From a virus: a stretch of DNA of 43,390 nt. The DNA lies in the IMG/VR virus record IMGVR_UViG_3300030339_000087, positions 1-43,390 of that record; one strand, written 5' to 3'. Below are positions 18,667-28,967 of this stretch, piece by piece (position 1 is the stretch's first letter; each line of letters starts with the position of its first letter). Both the position numbers and the translations under genes were made by a program. The notes under the pieces are model-generated. The model made no database searches. It was not told where the DNA came from and saw only the letters and a list, made by a program, of their open reading frames with translations.

Positions 18667-19136
18667 TAAACACGAAAGACCTAACCTACGCCAAGTATTG
18701 TTCTATCTGTAAGTATATGAAGCGGAACAAGAACTTTACTGAGCGGCTGTTCTCTTCTAAATATTTTGATAAGACCTCTGACGAATCGCTCCCACAGGTT
18801 ATCAGGGACTTCCAAGCACCCCTGAACGTCCAGTCCGTCTATGTCTGCCTCAAAAGACACCACCTCCAGTACACGACAGACCTAAAAAAATTTGAGAACA
18901 CTATTCAATTAATCGACCCACAAGCAGGGGAGACTGAACATGAGTTAGGATTAGATGAGTTTATCAAACGTGGGCGGGAGAAAGTCAATACTGGGGAAAT
19001 AGCCATCAACGCCACCTCATACCTCGCAGCAATTAGAATTAAAGCAGACATTGAAAAGTCCTCTAAGGATAGAAAACTAGACATGTTAAAACAAATGTTC
19101 CAAGGAGCCGCACCTGATGACACCCGAACAGAATGA
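18663..19136 (+). CDS. Putative terminase small subunit
   Basis: 157 residues, directly upstream of and overlapping the large terminase (20 bases). The first half is basic and helical with a CSIC pair (YCSICKYM); the second half is a charged helix (AIRIKADIEKSSKDRKLDMLKQMF) like the oligomerisation or terminase-binding helix of TerS proteins. There is no clear family signature, so the call is from position and size. Confidence 0.6.
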   Translation: MINTKDLTYAKYCSICKYMKRNKNFTERLFSSKYFDKTSDESLPQVIRDFQAPLNVQSVYVCLKRHHLQYTTDLKKFENTIQLIDPQAGETEHELGLDEFIKRGREKVNTGEIAINATSYLAAIRIKADIEKSSKDRKLDMLKQMFQGAAPDDTRTE

Positions 19137-20688
19137 GCGTGGACGGTACAACCCCGTCTACTTTGCTAATGAAGTTCTCGGTATGACCCTACATAGTGGA
19201 CAAATGAAGTACGTCACTGCCGCTGCTCTAGCGGTTCCTGAGATACTTGACCTTCTAAAAACTCACTCCCCAAAGGTTGCCGAGCTCCAAGCCCTCTTAG
19301 ATATGTACTTCCCACAGATGGAACTCTCCGCAATTAGACGCTACCTCCTCTCTTGTGCAAACCGATGGGGCAAGAGTGCCGTTATTTCTATCATTCAACT
19401 GTGGTATCTCTACTATAAGTTTGGGATTAAAACCAATAACCCTGCTGATTGGTTCGACATTGAGTACAGAACAGCCAACATCGCTCCAACAAGCAAACTC
19501 ACACAACCTGTTTTTAAAGCAATGCGAGCGATTCTGACCTCTACCTACCCGATTAGAGATAAGAAAACAGGCATCACGACAGTAAATAAGTGCAAGATTA
19601 CCGCCTTTTACCTCGATGATAAGACAATCAATAACCCACCGTATAAGTTATTCTTCGCAAATAACTCCTACATTGAACATCTTTCTTTAATGGGCAACAA
19701 AGGTGACTCTTTGCAGGGACTTCCTTATGGGATTATTACCTACGATGAGGCTGCCCGCTCAGACCACCTGCAAGTTGAGATAGATGACTCTATTTTAGGG
19801 CGTTTGCTTGACTGGACCGCACCATTACATCTACTCTCGACCCCATCACAGAGTTCCAGCTCACTCCTTTACTACAAAGACCTCTACGACCAGGGGCTTA
19901 TCGGTATGAACCAAGCCTACACCCAGACAGGTTCCATTTATGAGAACGACTTTATGACTGAGGAGCAGATTGAGCAACAGGTTTCCATGCTTGAAGGCAA
20001 TCCTCTGAAAGACCAGATGCTTTTTGGAAAGTTTATATTTGGCGACACGACTATTTTCCCAGGGCAAGACATCCAAGATGCTCTTTTAGATGAATTAAAC
20101 GGTGATATTCCCTACCAAAATGGGCATAAGTATGTCATAGGCATAGATACTGCGATGGGAAATGATGAAATGGTCTACACCGTCATTGATGTGACGCAAA
20201 AACCTTACCTATTAGTCCACCAGTACGCTATGAAGGGCTCAAGAAAGTCCCCACAACTCCATATGGAAGCCCTTGTAGCGTTGATAGAGTCATATCGGGA
20301 CGGGAATAACCTCCAAATGATAGTTGAAACATGGAATGGCGAGAGTGCAAGGTTCTACCAAGACCTCCCACAGTATATAAAGACCTTCACCCAGACCTAT
20401 GGAAGCTGGCAACCTGAACGATTGAAGACCGACAACCAAAACCAGATAGTTAAGAAGACCTCTATGATTAAAAAAGCAGATATTCTCGTGGCTCTCGTGA
20501 AGTTACTCGCTTCGAGGGAGATAAAAGTCCCCGCCCAGAACTACGAACTGGTAAAACAGCTCAATATCTATAAAGAAGATGACAAAAATATCCCCACAGA
20601 CCGCGTTATAAGCCTCTGTTTGGCATGTTGGCTGGCGAATGAGACTACCCGAACAGTACAGCCCGCATGGGTCTCCGTTGAGTGGTAG
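19117..20688 (+). CDS. terL: Terminase large subunit
   Basis: 523 residues. ATPase half: Walker A-like CANRWGKSAV (residues 80-89), Walker B GIITYDEA (about 205-212), and a coupling motif LLSTPSQ (about 239-245). Nuclease half, RNase H fold: VIGIDTAMG (Asp344), VETWNGES, and a C-terminal acidic segment near DDKNIPTDR. It packages DNA into the prohead through the portal. SD AAGGAG. The upstream gene is the presumed TerS and the portal follows after a promoter. Confidence 0.95.
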   Translation: MTPEQNERGRYNPVYFANEVLGMTLHSGQMKYVTAAALAVPEILDLLKTHSPKVAELQALLDMYFPQMELSAIRRYLLSCANRWGKSAVISIIQLWYLYYKFGIKTNNPADWFDIEYRTANIAPTSKLTQPVFKAMRAILTSTYPIRDKKTGITTVNKCKITAFYLDDKTINNPPYKLFFANNSYIEHLSLMGNKGDSLQGLPYGIITYDEAARSDHLQVEIDDSILGRLLDWTAPLHLLSTPSQSSSSLLYYKDLYDQGLIGMNQAYTQTGSIYENDFMTEEQIEQQVSMLEGNPLKDQMLFGKFIFGDTTIFPGQDIQDALLDELNGDIPYQNGHKYVIGIDTAMGNDEMVYTVIDVTQKPYLLVHQYAMKGSRKSPQLHMEALVALIESYRDGNNLQMIVETWNGESARFYQDLPQYIKTFTQTYGSWQPERLKTDNQNQIVKKTSMIKKADILVALVKLLASREIKVPAQNYELVKQLNIYKEDDKNIPTDRVISLCLACWLANETTRTVQPAWVSVEW

Positions 20689-20695
20689 TATTGTA

Positions 20696-20722
20696 TTGAC
20701 TTTGTGCAGGTGATACTATAAC
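20696..20722 (+). promoter_or_regulatory. Possible promoter for portal operon
   Basis: TTGACT (20696-20701) and TATAAC (20717-20722), spacing 15, short but usable. It lies in the 71-base gap before the portal gene, which has no SD. Confidence 0.45.
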
Positions 20723-20759
20723 TTCAGCTAATTAACACAGAAAAACTAAAAATACAACT

Positions 20760-22772
20760 ATGCAAGACCAACCAAAAACAACAACGTATGACAAACTAGT
20801 AGGTGAGTTCGTTGGTGAAACAAGAAGCCAACTTGCTACCTTAACAGGTGAAATTGCTCTCAGAAATAAGGTCGTCCAATCGAATGACTCCTACGTGTAT
20901 GGTGATTTACTAGCTCGTAGTCTCAAAGTAGCTGTTGGGCACGACTTTACCCCCGTCAACTGGCTTCGTAGGGTTGCTGAAATCCACCGCACACAGACAA
21001 TGGGTGATGGCTTCTCGATTGTCTCCTCATATCAGGGTGTTGACTCTAACTCACAAGACCCCCAACAGGCACAACAACTCCAGTTAGTCAATCAGAAGAA
21101 GAAATCCTACGCAGAAGTAAGGAATAAACTCTACCAAGCTATTATTAGAGATAATGGTGGGGAATCTTTATGGGCGCGAATGGTTGAAAATGCCTCAGTT
21201 GTTGGTGATTCCATCCTCAAAGCATGGTACGACGAGACATCAGGTAAGTACAAACTCGATATGATTGAAGCTATTGAGCACTTTTACGTTGTGTGGAACC
21301 GAAATAACTTCCGCGAGTGGGATTTCTGCTCCTATGTTTACCAGATTTCCAAACAACAGGCTGTCTCACAGTTTGGCGTACCTAAAGATGTCGCTACAAG
21401 CCCACTCGGACACCCACTTGCTGTTCTTTCAAGTGCAAACACTGTTGAATACATCTCAACACAGCCAATGGTCACAGTTATGGAGTGCACGGGCAGAATA
21501 CAAGGTTGGACAACCCTTAATGGGAAGTTACAACGCTGTGCAGTTGGCTCTGAAACGAATGTCAACGTCGTTATTGTTGGGGATAAGGTCTACCAGATTA
21601 TAGATGACCCTAAGTATATTCCACGGTATTATATCTTCCCTAATAAACTGATGCGCCGCCGCCCATGGGGGCTGCCTGATATTACTGAGAGTGCTATCGT
21701 TATCAATCAGACATACATTGAAACACTGTCAGACTGGCGAACTGTTGCTGCTAAGGTCAACTTCCCGAAGTACAAAGCCTTTGGCTTCGGTTTAGATGTC
21801 CAATTACCGAAACCAAAATCGCGCACTGTTGAAATGATACCGTTGGGTGAAGGACAGGACATTCAGCCTATCCAAAACCCGAACTCCGAAGCAGGGTCAG
21901 AGATAGATTTCGCCCGCCAGATTGCGGAACTGAAAGAAGCATTTGTACGCGAAACTGGCATATCGATGCAGTTGTTTGACATGCCCGACAGTCCAGCAGT
22001 CAATTCCCGCCAGACAGGTATGATTGCAATGCAGTCTATCTCTGACCAAGTAGAAGCTCGCCGACAACTCTGGGCACCAATTGTATCAAAGGTATTTGAA
22101 GAAGCATTAGAAACACTCGCCCTCTGGGACGATGATATTAAAGAGGTTATAGATGGTGATGATGACTACTACACAAAGGTGGACTGGCCACCATCAATGC
22201 GAAAAGACGACCCAAGCTACGTTACAATGGTCTTAAACCAAACCATGCTCGGCTACCAGTCAATCCAAACAACCCTTGAACGACTGGGTGTTAATGCCAA
22301 AGAGGAACTTGACCGTCTATCCGATGAAATGAATACGCCAATCACGGCTGCTATCCATGGTAAGTTACTTGGTCTTATGGCTGAACTTAAAATTGCTGGT
22401 CCTCCATCAAATACACCGCCGAAAGTCAACATCAACCTTCGTGGCGACCTCAACCCGAATGAAGTGGGCGATATTGCCGCTGAGAGAGGAATTGTTACCC
22501 AAAATTCACCATTCCCTGATATTCTCGGCCCACAGGGTAACTCAGGTCAGACCGCTAACGACAATGTTATTAATGGTGACCTAATCAGTGGAAATAAAGA
22601 TACCAAACGAGCAAATTATAAGAATGCTCAGGGTCAACCAGTTCAACCACTTACTCCCGCAACAGGTAATCAGCCAGGCGCACAGATGATGTCAGCCCCA
22701 GGTTCAGGCGCAACGGCAAACTCTCCTCAAGGAAACATAGACCAACAAGCGCAAAGACAAGGAGCTAAGTAA
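20760..22772 (+). CDS. Portal protein
   Basis: 670 residues, in the usual place after TerL. Portal-like features: LLARSLKVAVGHDFTPVNWLRR near the start, PRYYIFPNKLMRRRPWGLPD in the clip/stem region, a long helix with RETGISMQLFDMPDS and SISDQVEARRQLW (wing/crown), and a Gln/Gly/Pro-rich disordered C-terminus. The dodecameric portal sits at one capsid vertex and passes DNA in and out. Length fits short-tailed phage portals of the SU10/phiEco32 kind. Start has no SD. Confidence 0.9.
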   Translation: MQDQPKTTTYDKLVGEFVGETRSQLATLTGEIALRNKVVQSNDSYVYGDLLARSLKVAVGHDFTPVNWLRRVAEIHRTQTMGDGFSIVSSYQGVDSNSQDPQQAQQLQLVNQKKKSYAEVRNKLYQAIIRDNGGESLWARMVENASVVGDSILKAWYDETSGKYKLDMIEAIEHFYVVWNRNNFREWDFCSYVYQISKQQAVSQFGVPKDVATSPLGHPLAVLSSANTVEYISTQPMVTVMECTGRIQGWTTLNGKLQRCAVGSETNVNVVIVGDKVYQIIDDPKYIPRYYIFPNKLMRRRPWGLPDITESAIVINQTYIETLSDWRTVAAKVNFPKYKAFGFGLDVQLPKPKSRTVEMIPLGEGQDIQPIQNPNSEAGSEIDFARQIAELKEAFVRETGISMQLFDMPDSPAVNSRQTGMIAMQSISDQVEARRQLWAPIVSKVFEEALETLALWDDDIKEVIDGDDDYYTKVDWPPSMRKDDPSYVTMVLNQTMLGYQSIQTTLERLGVNAKEELDRLSDEMNTPITAAIHGKLLGLMAELKIAGPPSNTPPKVNINLRGDLNPNEVGDIAAERGIVTQNSPFPDILGPQGNSGQTANDNVINGDLISGNKDTKRANYKNAQGQPVQPLTPATGNQPGAQMMSAPGSGATANSPQGNIDQQAQRQGAK

Positions 22773-24611
22773 ATGGCTCTCAGTAAAAGCCTCAGCCTAG
22801 CTCGACTAGGTAATACAGGCGTATCTAGTTTAATTAAAAGTTCTTCCACAATAAAGAACCAACTAAACACCTATAACGATACGGTTCAACGAATTGCATT
22901 TGAGAACAATCCAAGTGATGATAATTTAAATACCTACCTGACCTATCTTGATGGGCGTGTATCTAATCTTGAGACAACAGGAAGTATTGCTGACGCAACA
23001 AAGGCACTTGATATGCGCCAGACAATGACCTCAGCAGTCGCAAAGAACACTAGTTTTCAGATACAGAACCAATCTATCCAAGTCATTACAGGGAATGCTA
23101 CCTCACAAGACAAACTAGACTTCATTCAGAGTGCCTACCAACGAGCAGTTGGCATTGGGGATATTACCCTTGCCCAAAGTCTTATGTCACAGGGATACAG
23201 TCTCAGTCAGCAAATCCAGTACGACCAACAAGTCGCTGCACAGAATGCCGTCACCGTGAATAATGCGAATGAGACTGCCATTAAAAAGGGGTATTCAGAT
23301 GCCCTCTCAGCCGTTCAATCTGGTTTAACAGATGTCTTCACCCAACTAAAAAATGGTGGTGAGGCAAATATCAATAGTACCCTTAAGACGTTCACTAAAG
23401 AGTTCGGTGGTATCTATAAACAACTGACGGGTGAAGATTTACCAAAAGGCTCTGAACTTACGATGGGCAGCCTAACTCAGGCATATTTTAATCTGGGATA
23501 TCAGTACAACCTAAAGGCTGCGGCTGCGCTTGCTCCCTATGATGCCTCAGCCGCACAAACATATACTCAAGCCGCACAAGACATGGCAAGTGGTAAGGCT
23601 ACTGTTAGCGTTCCTGGTATTGGGTCAGTTAATTATACCCAAGCTAGCCAATGGGCTGCTTCACCAAACCTCTACCGTGTTACAACTGATGTTAATGGGC
23701 AGAGCTCACTTGCTGAGAATGCGGTCACACACTACACGATGGTTAATGGACAAGTCATACCTGTCAGCAATGGAAATGCGGGCACAGCCTATGGAGATTT
23801 AAATAGTAAAGACCCAGGGACTATAAAGAAGATAAACGATACGCTCAAAGGGTTAGGTATAACTAATCTAACAGGTAGTGGTGATAATCTTAAAGTCCAA
23901 CTAACCAATCAAGCAATTCAAAAACTCCATCTTGATAAAACAGACCTAAAGAGTGGCGACCAACTGACCCTAGTCCCTCAGGCAAACGGTGGGATACAGT
24001 TCACAAAGAACGGAAAGATATTCACCCTTGCACTTGATTCGCGTAGCCTTGTCGGTGTCTCACAGACAGACTTGTCAGGTAAACAGACATTTGTTGGCGG
24101 ACAGTACGGCTTTAACCAAGGGGCAAATACACTCATTCAAAAAGGTACTACCCAACAGATGCAGCAAAATGCTCTCACAGTGATTAAGCAACAAGCAGAA
24201 CAAGCCCAAGCCCAGCGCACACAACAGATGGCTACCATTGCAGGAACAGGTACTACCCCTGCCGCACAGTCAGTGGCTTCGGCTACACAGTCAGGACCAA
24301 CCATGTCTCGACGCGCAGATGGGGGCTATAACTTCACCTATAATGGTCAAGCAGTCTCAGCAGCAAAATATGCACAGGTAACCAACACGCCATTTAGAAA
24401 CTTGCTCTCAACAATGGCAACCAATGGAGATACAGGGGCTAAGACAGTCCTCGGCTTTGTTGGTAATGACTTCAAGTACGACACAGGCAAAGTTGCTTCC
24501 TACACGAATGCAGGGACCTATAACGCCCTCACCTGGGGTTCAGGTGTACCAACAGATACAGGACTAGCACCAGCTTCACTTCTCGGTAATGGGTCACAAC
24601 TTAAATTCTAG
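22773..24611 (+). CDS. Probable internal virion or head protein, 612 aa
   Basis: 612 residues, Gln/Ala/Thr/Asn-rich. The first 230 are largely helical (repeated Gln-Asn stretches), then a beta-rich middle with a GQQ..., LTLVPQANGG region, and a low-complexity Gln/Ala part near 465-500. No catalytic motif seen. SD AAGGAG. It lies between portal and scaffold with the 1139-residue gene, where many short-tailed phages carry internal or ejected proteins. I do not recognise the family. Confidence 0.65.
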   Translation: MALSKSLSLARLGNTGVSSLIKSSSTIKNQLNTYNDTVQRIAFENNPSDDNLNTYLTYLDGRVSNLETTGSIADATKALDMRQTMTSAVAKNTSFQIQNQSIQVITGNATSQDKLDFIQSAYQRAVGIGDITLAQSLMSQGYSLSQQIQYDQQVAAQNAVTVNNANETAIKKGYSDALSAVQSGLTDVFTQLKNGGEANINSTLKTFTKEFGGIYKQLTGEDLPKGSELTMGSLTQAYFNLGYQYNLKAAAALAPYDASAAQTYTQAAQDMASGKATVSVPGIGSVNYTQASQWAASPNLYRVTTDVNGQSSLAENAVTHYTMVNGQVIPVSNGNAGTAYGDLNSKDPGTIKKINDTLKGLGITNLTGSGDNLKVQLTNQAIQKLHLDKTDLKSGDQLTLVPQANGGIQFTKNGKIFTLALDSRSLVGVSQTDLSGKQTFVGGQYGFNQGANTLIQKGTTQQMQQNALTVIKQQAEQAQAQRTQQMATIAGTGTTPAAQSVASATQSGPTMSRRADGGYNFTYNGQAVSAAKYAQVTNTPFRNLLSTMATNGDTGAKTVLGFVGNDFKYDTGKVASYTNAGTYNALTWGSGVPTDTGLAPASLLGNGSQLKF

Positions 24612-24619
24612 GAGAAGCA

Positions 24620-27600
24620 ATGCCCCCAACACTACAGGAAGCCACACAAAAATTTCAGAATGGTGGAGCACAAGCCCAGCTTAGTGCTGATTTCAATAAA
24701 CTCTCTCCTGGCATATCAACTATTTCAGGTCCCTCAACTGGTGCAAACTATGCAGCAACAAGTACCTACGATAACCGAAGCAACATGGGGAAGTTTGTTG
24801 GCTTTCTCGGAGACTTAGGTAAACAGACAGGTCATCTTGCAGGAGCAGCGGGTAAATGGCTTGGCACACAACTTGAAAACATGGTAACGGCTCCTGTTAA
24901 GTTCGGTTCAGCCATTGGGCATGGATTACTCGATAATATGGACTTAACCACCATATCAGCTCAATCCAAGCAACTCGACGCACAGATGCAGACGCTCCAA
25001 CAGAACTTCAAGGATGGTAAGATAAACCACACTTCCTACGTTCAGGCTATGAAAACACTCAGTCAGAGTTATGATAGCCTCGTTAAAGAGAACAAACTCA
25101 CTCAAAATAGGATAGACCTCAACAAACAACAGGCCATTCAATCGGGTATAGATGTGGCGGCTGACCTTGTAACTATCCTAACGGCAGGGTTTGGCAAGGC
25201 AGTTTCAACGGGAGTGAATATCACAGGTGGAAAACTTGCACTTGAACCACAGGCTGCTAAGACTGCGAGTGAATGGATAGCGTCTAAAGTGGCTGCCCCT
25301 ATCCTAGAACCGATGTCAGGAACAATCAGTAAACTTGCCGACAACTCACAACTCTTTAACATGCTAGATAAAGGTGTGCAGAACATTTTGCAGAAGTCTA
25401 CCGCAGAAGTAGTTGCTAACGCTGGTGCAGATATGACCGCAGGACAGATTGCCCGCGCAACGGCTGTCAACGTTGCATTTAAATACCCGATGACTTTCAG
25501 CTTCTACTCACCAATGGCAACAGAGATGTACCACCAACTAGATGATAAGAAGTACGGTGATGCCATCAGAACGGCTGCTTTTAGCGCTGCACTCCTACTC
25601 TCAGGTGGGCCGATTGGCTACGCCTTTAAGTATGGGGGGAAAGCTCTCACAGGGCTATCTGAAAAGACTTTTGGGCAGACATCATTCTGGGATAATTTGA
25701 GCACATTTTATGGCGATGGGAATGCTGCGGGATTTGCCAATGCAATTAGAGAATACGCAGGAACACTGAAAGAAGCTGACCGCATCGCTTTTATCAAAGA
25801 CCTCTCAGCCGTTGAAAAGACAAACATTGCTGCAATGGGTGGAGATATTGGTGGTGCTGCATACCGCGTCGCAAAGGGTATGCAAGGTCAGTATGCCTTT
25901 GACCTCACTGAAGTCTCACACGCTGATGCCCTGCAAGACATGGTAAAGTTCGCAAAGAGTTTCAGGGTAGGCTCACAAGCTGCTGAAAAGGCAGGAATTG
26001 GACCGATTGCTATTGGACGACTAGATGGGCGTGATAAGGGTGCTATTATGACGGCTATATCGATGGGTGATGGTGTTGATGGACGTTTGAAAGCATGGGA
26101 ACAGTGGAAAGTTGAAAACCCCAATACTGCTGCGGCGAACAATGCAAACTTTGATAAACAAATCACTGAACTTATTAAATCCCCGACTCATGAGGGACTG
26201 GGTGAACTTTCGACAGCTATTATGAGTATCAAGGCTGCTACGAAGATTGACGGCTTACCACAGGCAGTAGTAGACTCTCTTGCAAAAGATGGCTATGTCC
26301 CTATCCGACCACGTAATCTTGAGGCTCCATTTAAAGAGGGCGCAGACCAACTCGCTACAAAATTTAATGGAAAAGATAACTTCTTTATTAAGTCCGTTCA
26401 GCCGCTCCCTGTACTTGGGTCAATTGGCTCACTATTCACTCATATGGGTCTATCTCCAAACTCATCACAGAATCTATCTTACCAGCTATTCAATGATAAC
26501 CTCTCAAAAACCCTTGCAGAATCAAAGGCATTTACAAGTGTTGTCGGTGAAACGACTGAACAAAGTACTGATATAATGCTCAAGACGCTTAGTGACTTCG
26601 CTAAAGGCAAGAAGATACCAATTAAAGACTTACGCCAGCTCACGAAAAAAGACATCGTAAAAGCTCTCGGAGTATCCGAGGAGGGAGCGGTGAGTATCCA
26701 ACATGCTATCATCGACGCACATTTGAAAGTACCACTTCTTGTGAGGGGTATGGGTGATAAAGCAGTTGACCTATCATATAAACTGCCAGGCATGTCACCT
26801 ATTATTAGACAGTACTCAAAGCTTCAAGGTGCGCTCAGGTTCTCCTACAACCCGTTCTTCCAGTATCTACGAGTAATCCCTAAAACTGAAATTCTCGCTC
26901 AAGCAGAGGGTGGTGGTGCGATTGCTTCAATCTTTACAGGTCGAACAGGACAGATTAAAGATATCCGTGCAGCACTTCATGAGGGGGGTTTCTTGAATGA
27001 AACAGGACATCTTGGTACTGTTGTATCTGGTGAAGCTGAGGCATCATTTGGTACTGTAGGGAGAAACATCAATAAGAAACTCCTCAAGGGTCAGGAAATT
27101 AGCGTAGCTGGGCTGATTGATGCTCAGGCACAGCGAATGGGTATGACATGGCAAGATTACCTCAAAACCAATCAACAGGCAGCAAGAGACACTATTCAGA
27201 TGATTGTTGAGTATGATAGGAATGCAAACTTCTTGAACTCCCCACTCGCCCGCACACTTAATGTGGCAATCTTTCCATTTAGGTTTGATACGAAAGTTGT
27301 CTCTATCATTGGTAAAAACCTCGCCCAATCGAGCCTTGCTACACAGGTAGGCGTTATCAACGGAATGATGAAAGCCCATGACTTCTTTACTTCTCCTGAG
27401 GGGCAAGCATGGTATGCTCAGAACTCGACTGTTTTGGGACTAATTAACTACATTACCCCATTCGCTCACATTGCTGAAGTATTCCAATCACTGCTTCCAG
27501 GACACGACCACTCACTCGGTAACTTTGGTGCATTAGGTGGACTTCCTTTTGGCTGGATACCTGCGCTCCTCGATGCTGAGGGACTAACTCATTTCAATCA

Positions 27601-28039
27601 GCCAGGAATGGACGCAAAGACTGGACAGATGTTCCCAACCTACGTCCCCGCTACAGACAAGGGACAACTAGCGATTGCTATTCAAGACCTCATTGGACAG
27701 GTCTTTAGCTACCCAGGTGCAGAACTCGGTCTACCAAGCAAGGGTTCTATCACGAGGAATGTCGCCCTCGGTCTAACAGGCGCAAGCAAACGAACTGACC
27801 TTAAATTAACGACACCCAGCCCGAATGCACAACAGCTTGCTTACTCTATGACCCTAAAACCCGCACAACCCATTGAAGTATCACAGCCAACCCAAGGTGC
27901 CACCACTGTCCCCACACAGCAACTAGCTCCCGTCCAACCAGTCTACAAACCAGGTTCAGGTACGAAGAAAAAGAAAACCCAGTATACACCTGAGATGATG
28001 CCTGGACAAACGCAGCTTGGTGTTATTCAGGGTCAGTAG
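24620..28039 (+). CDS. Large probable ejection/internal virion protein, 1139 aa
   Basis: The longest gene. Hydrophobic stretches (VAADLVTILTAGFG, AFSAALLLSGGPIGYAF, VLGLINYITPFAHI, GALGGLPFGWIPALLD) alternate with helical parts, and the C-terminal 100 residues are Pro/Gln/Lys-rich. It is too close to the portal and too far from the fibres to be a normal tape measure, and no tail-tube gene accompanies it. A DNA-ejection protein that crosses the host envelope is the best guess. SD AGGAG. No lysozyme or protease motif found. Confidence 0.6.
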   Translation: MPPTLQEATQKFQNGGAQAQLSADFNKLSPGISTISGPSTGANYAATSTYDNRSNMGKFVGFLGDLGKQTGHLAGAAGKWLGTQLENMVTAPVKFGSAIGHGLLDNMDLTTISAQSKQLDAQMQTLQQNFKDGKINHTSYVQAMKTLSQSYDSLVKENKLTQNRIDLNKQQAIQSGIDVAADLVTILTAGFGKAVSTGVNITGGKLALEPQAAKTASEWIASKVAAPILEPMSGTISKLADNSQLFNMLDKGVQNILQKSTAEVVANAGADMTAGQIARATAVNVAFKYPMTFSFYSPMATEMYHQLDDKKYGDAIRTAAFSAALLLSGGPIGYAFKYGGKALTGLSEKTFGQTSFWDNLSTFYGDGNAAGFANAIREYAGTLKEADRIAFIKDLSAVEKTNIAAMGGDIGGAAYRVAKGMQGQYAFDLTEVSHADALQDMVKFAKSFRVGSQAAEKAGIGPIAIGRLDGRDKGAIMTAISMGDGVDGRLKAWEQWKVENPNTAAANNANFDKQITELIKSPTHEGLGELSTAIMSIKAATKIDGLPQAVVDSLAKDGYVPIRPRNLEAPFKEGADQLATKFNGKDNFFIKSVQPLPVLGSIGSLFTHMGLSPNSSQNLSYQLFNDNLSKTLAESKAFTSVVGETTEQSTDIMLKTLSDFAKGKKIPIKDLRQLTKKDIVKALGVSEEGAVSIQHAIIDAHLKVPLLVRGMGDKAVDLSYKLPGMSPIIRQYSKLQGALRFSYNPFFQYLRVIPKTEILAQAEGGGAIASIFTGRTGQIKDIRAALHEGGFLNETGHLGTVVSGEAEASFGTVGRNINKKLLKGQEISVAGLIDAQAQRMGMTWQDYLKTNQQAARDTIQMIVEYDRNANFLNSPLARTLNVAIFPFRFDTKVVSIIGKNLAQSSLATQVGVINGMMKAHDFFTSPEGQAWYAQNSTVLGLINYITPFAHIAEVFQSLLPGHDHSLGNFGALGGLPFGWIPALLDAEGLTHFNQPGMDAKTGQMFPTYVPATDKGQLAIAIQDLIGQVFSYPGAELGLPSKGSITRNVALGLTGASKRTDLKLTTPSPNAQQLAYSMTLKPAQPIEVSQPTQGATTVPTQQLAPVQPVYKPGSGTKKKKTQYTPEMMPGQTQLGVIQGQ

Positions 28040-28051
28040 TATAGTGTAATT

Positions 28052-28192
28052 ATGAAACTAAAAGAGAACTGGCAAGTGTGGGCATTTGCTGCCTTTTGGG
28101 TTATTCTCTTTATCTATATCTTTGGCTTCATGCAACCCGACCCAACTGACAGTACTGTCCCCTCAACGTGTTCTAGCGCAAGTGACTGTTGA
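28052..28192 (+). CDS. 46-residue single-pass membrane protein
   Basis: Short basic start (MKLKENWQ), a Phe/Trp-rich membrane helix (VWAFAAFWVILFIYIFGF), then a polar tail with two Cys (STCSSASDC). No SD visible. Its stop codon overlaps the -35 of the scaffold/capsid promoter. Function unknown. Confidence 0.55.
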   Translation: MKLKENWQVWAFAAFWVILFIYIFGFMQPDPTDSTVPSTCSSASDC

Positions 28193-28217
28193 CTTTTATT
28201 GAGCGATTGTATATATA
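28189..28217 (+). promoter_or_regulatory. Promoter for scaffold and capsid genes
   Basis: TTGACT (28189-28194), 17 bases, TATATA (28212-28217), the best-spaced plus-strand promoter in the window. It serves the scaffold and major capsid genes, which end at a terminator, giving a separate high-level transcript. Confidence 0.8.
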
Positions 28218-28278
28218 TACAGGTATAGGTGAACAAAAAACAAACACCTTGTAAGCTAAAAGAAAGAAGGAAACAGAC

Positions 28279-28920
28279 ATGTCCGACACATCTACGGATG
28301 AAACGGTAGTGACTACGGCACCTTCAAACGAACCTAGCACCCCAGTTGTGGGAACAGCAGACGTTGAAGCCGCCAAGCGCGAAGCCGCGCAAGCACAAAT
28401 CCGAGCTAACCAGCTCCAAAATGAGCTTGACCGCATAAAAGCAGAGCAAACCGCTGCCAAACAGAAGCAATTAGAGGAAAAAGAAGAGTTTAAAACTCTT
28501 TACGAACAGACCAATGGTGAACTCGAAAGAATCCGCCAAGAAGCTGCTACGAAAGAACAAACTCTGCTCCTTCAAAATGAGACTTCTACTATCTTCAGCG
28601 AATATCCTGAAAAGGTCGTTGAACTAGCGAAGACCGCTGGACTTAATCTAACGGATGCCAGTGACGAATCGAAAGCCGCACTCAAAGCTAAACTTGATAT
28701 TTTCAAGGCAAGCGTCGGTAATCCCCAAGTCACTGCAAATAATCCTTCCAACCCAACGCAGGTTACTGAAACAGGCGACTTGGTGAAAAGAAGTAATCCG
28801 TTTGAAGGTTCACCAATGGCAGAGGCATCTGCAAAGGGTGACTTGAAGCCACAGTTTGAGTATATCCGTAACCTTAAAGGCATTCAACGGATGAAAGAAA
28901 TCGCTCAAAACGGAGCCTAG
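28279..28920 (+). CDS. Scaffold protein
   Basis: 213 residues just upstream of the capsid gene. Disordered acidic start (Ser/Thr/Glu), long coiled coil (about 30-105, Gln/Lys/Glu-rich), short helical part and a basic C-terminus (FEYIRNLKGIQRMKEIAQNGA), the usual layout of phage scaffolds whose C-terminus binds the capsid protein. It directs prohead assembly and leaves or is degraded. SD AAGGA. Confidence 0.88.
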   Translation: MSDTSTDETVVTTAPSNEPSTPVVGTADVEAAKREAAQAQIRANQLQNELDRIKAEQTAAKQKQLEEKEEFKTLYEQTNGELERIRQEAATKEQTLLLQNETSTIFSEYPEKVVELAKTAGLNLTDASDESKAALKAKLDIFKASVGNPQVTANNPSNPTQVTETGDLVKRSNPFEGSPMAEASAKGDLKPQFEYIRNLKGIQRMKEIAQNGA

Positions 28921-28967
28921 ATACTTCTCCTCAAACACAAATTAAAAAAACAAAGGACAAAAATATT

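Noticed and set aside
24620-28039. 1139-residue protein as a tail tape measure
   Set aside because: It lies between portal and scaffold, no tail tube or tail chaperone genes accompany it, and it lacks the long uniform coiled coil of tape measures.
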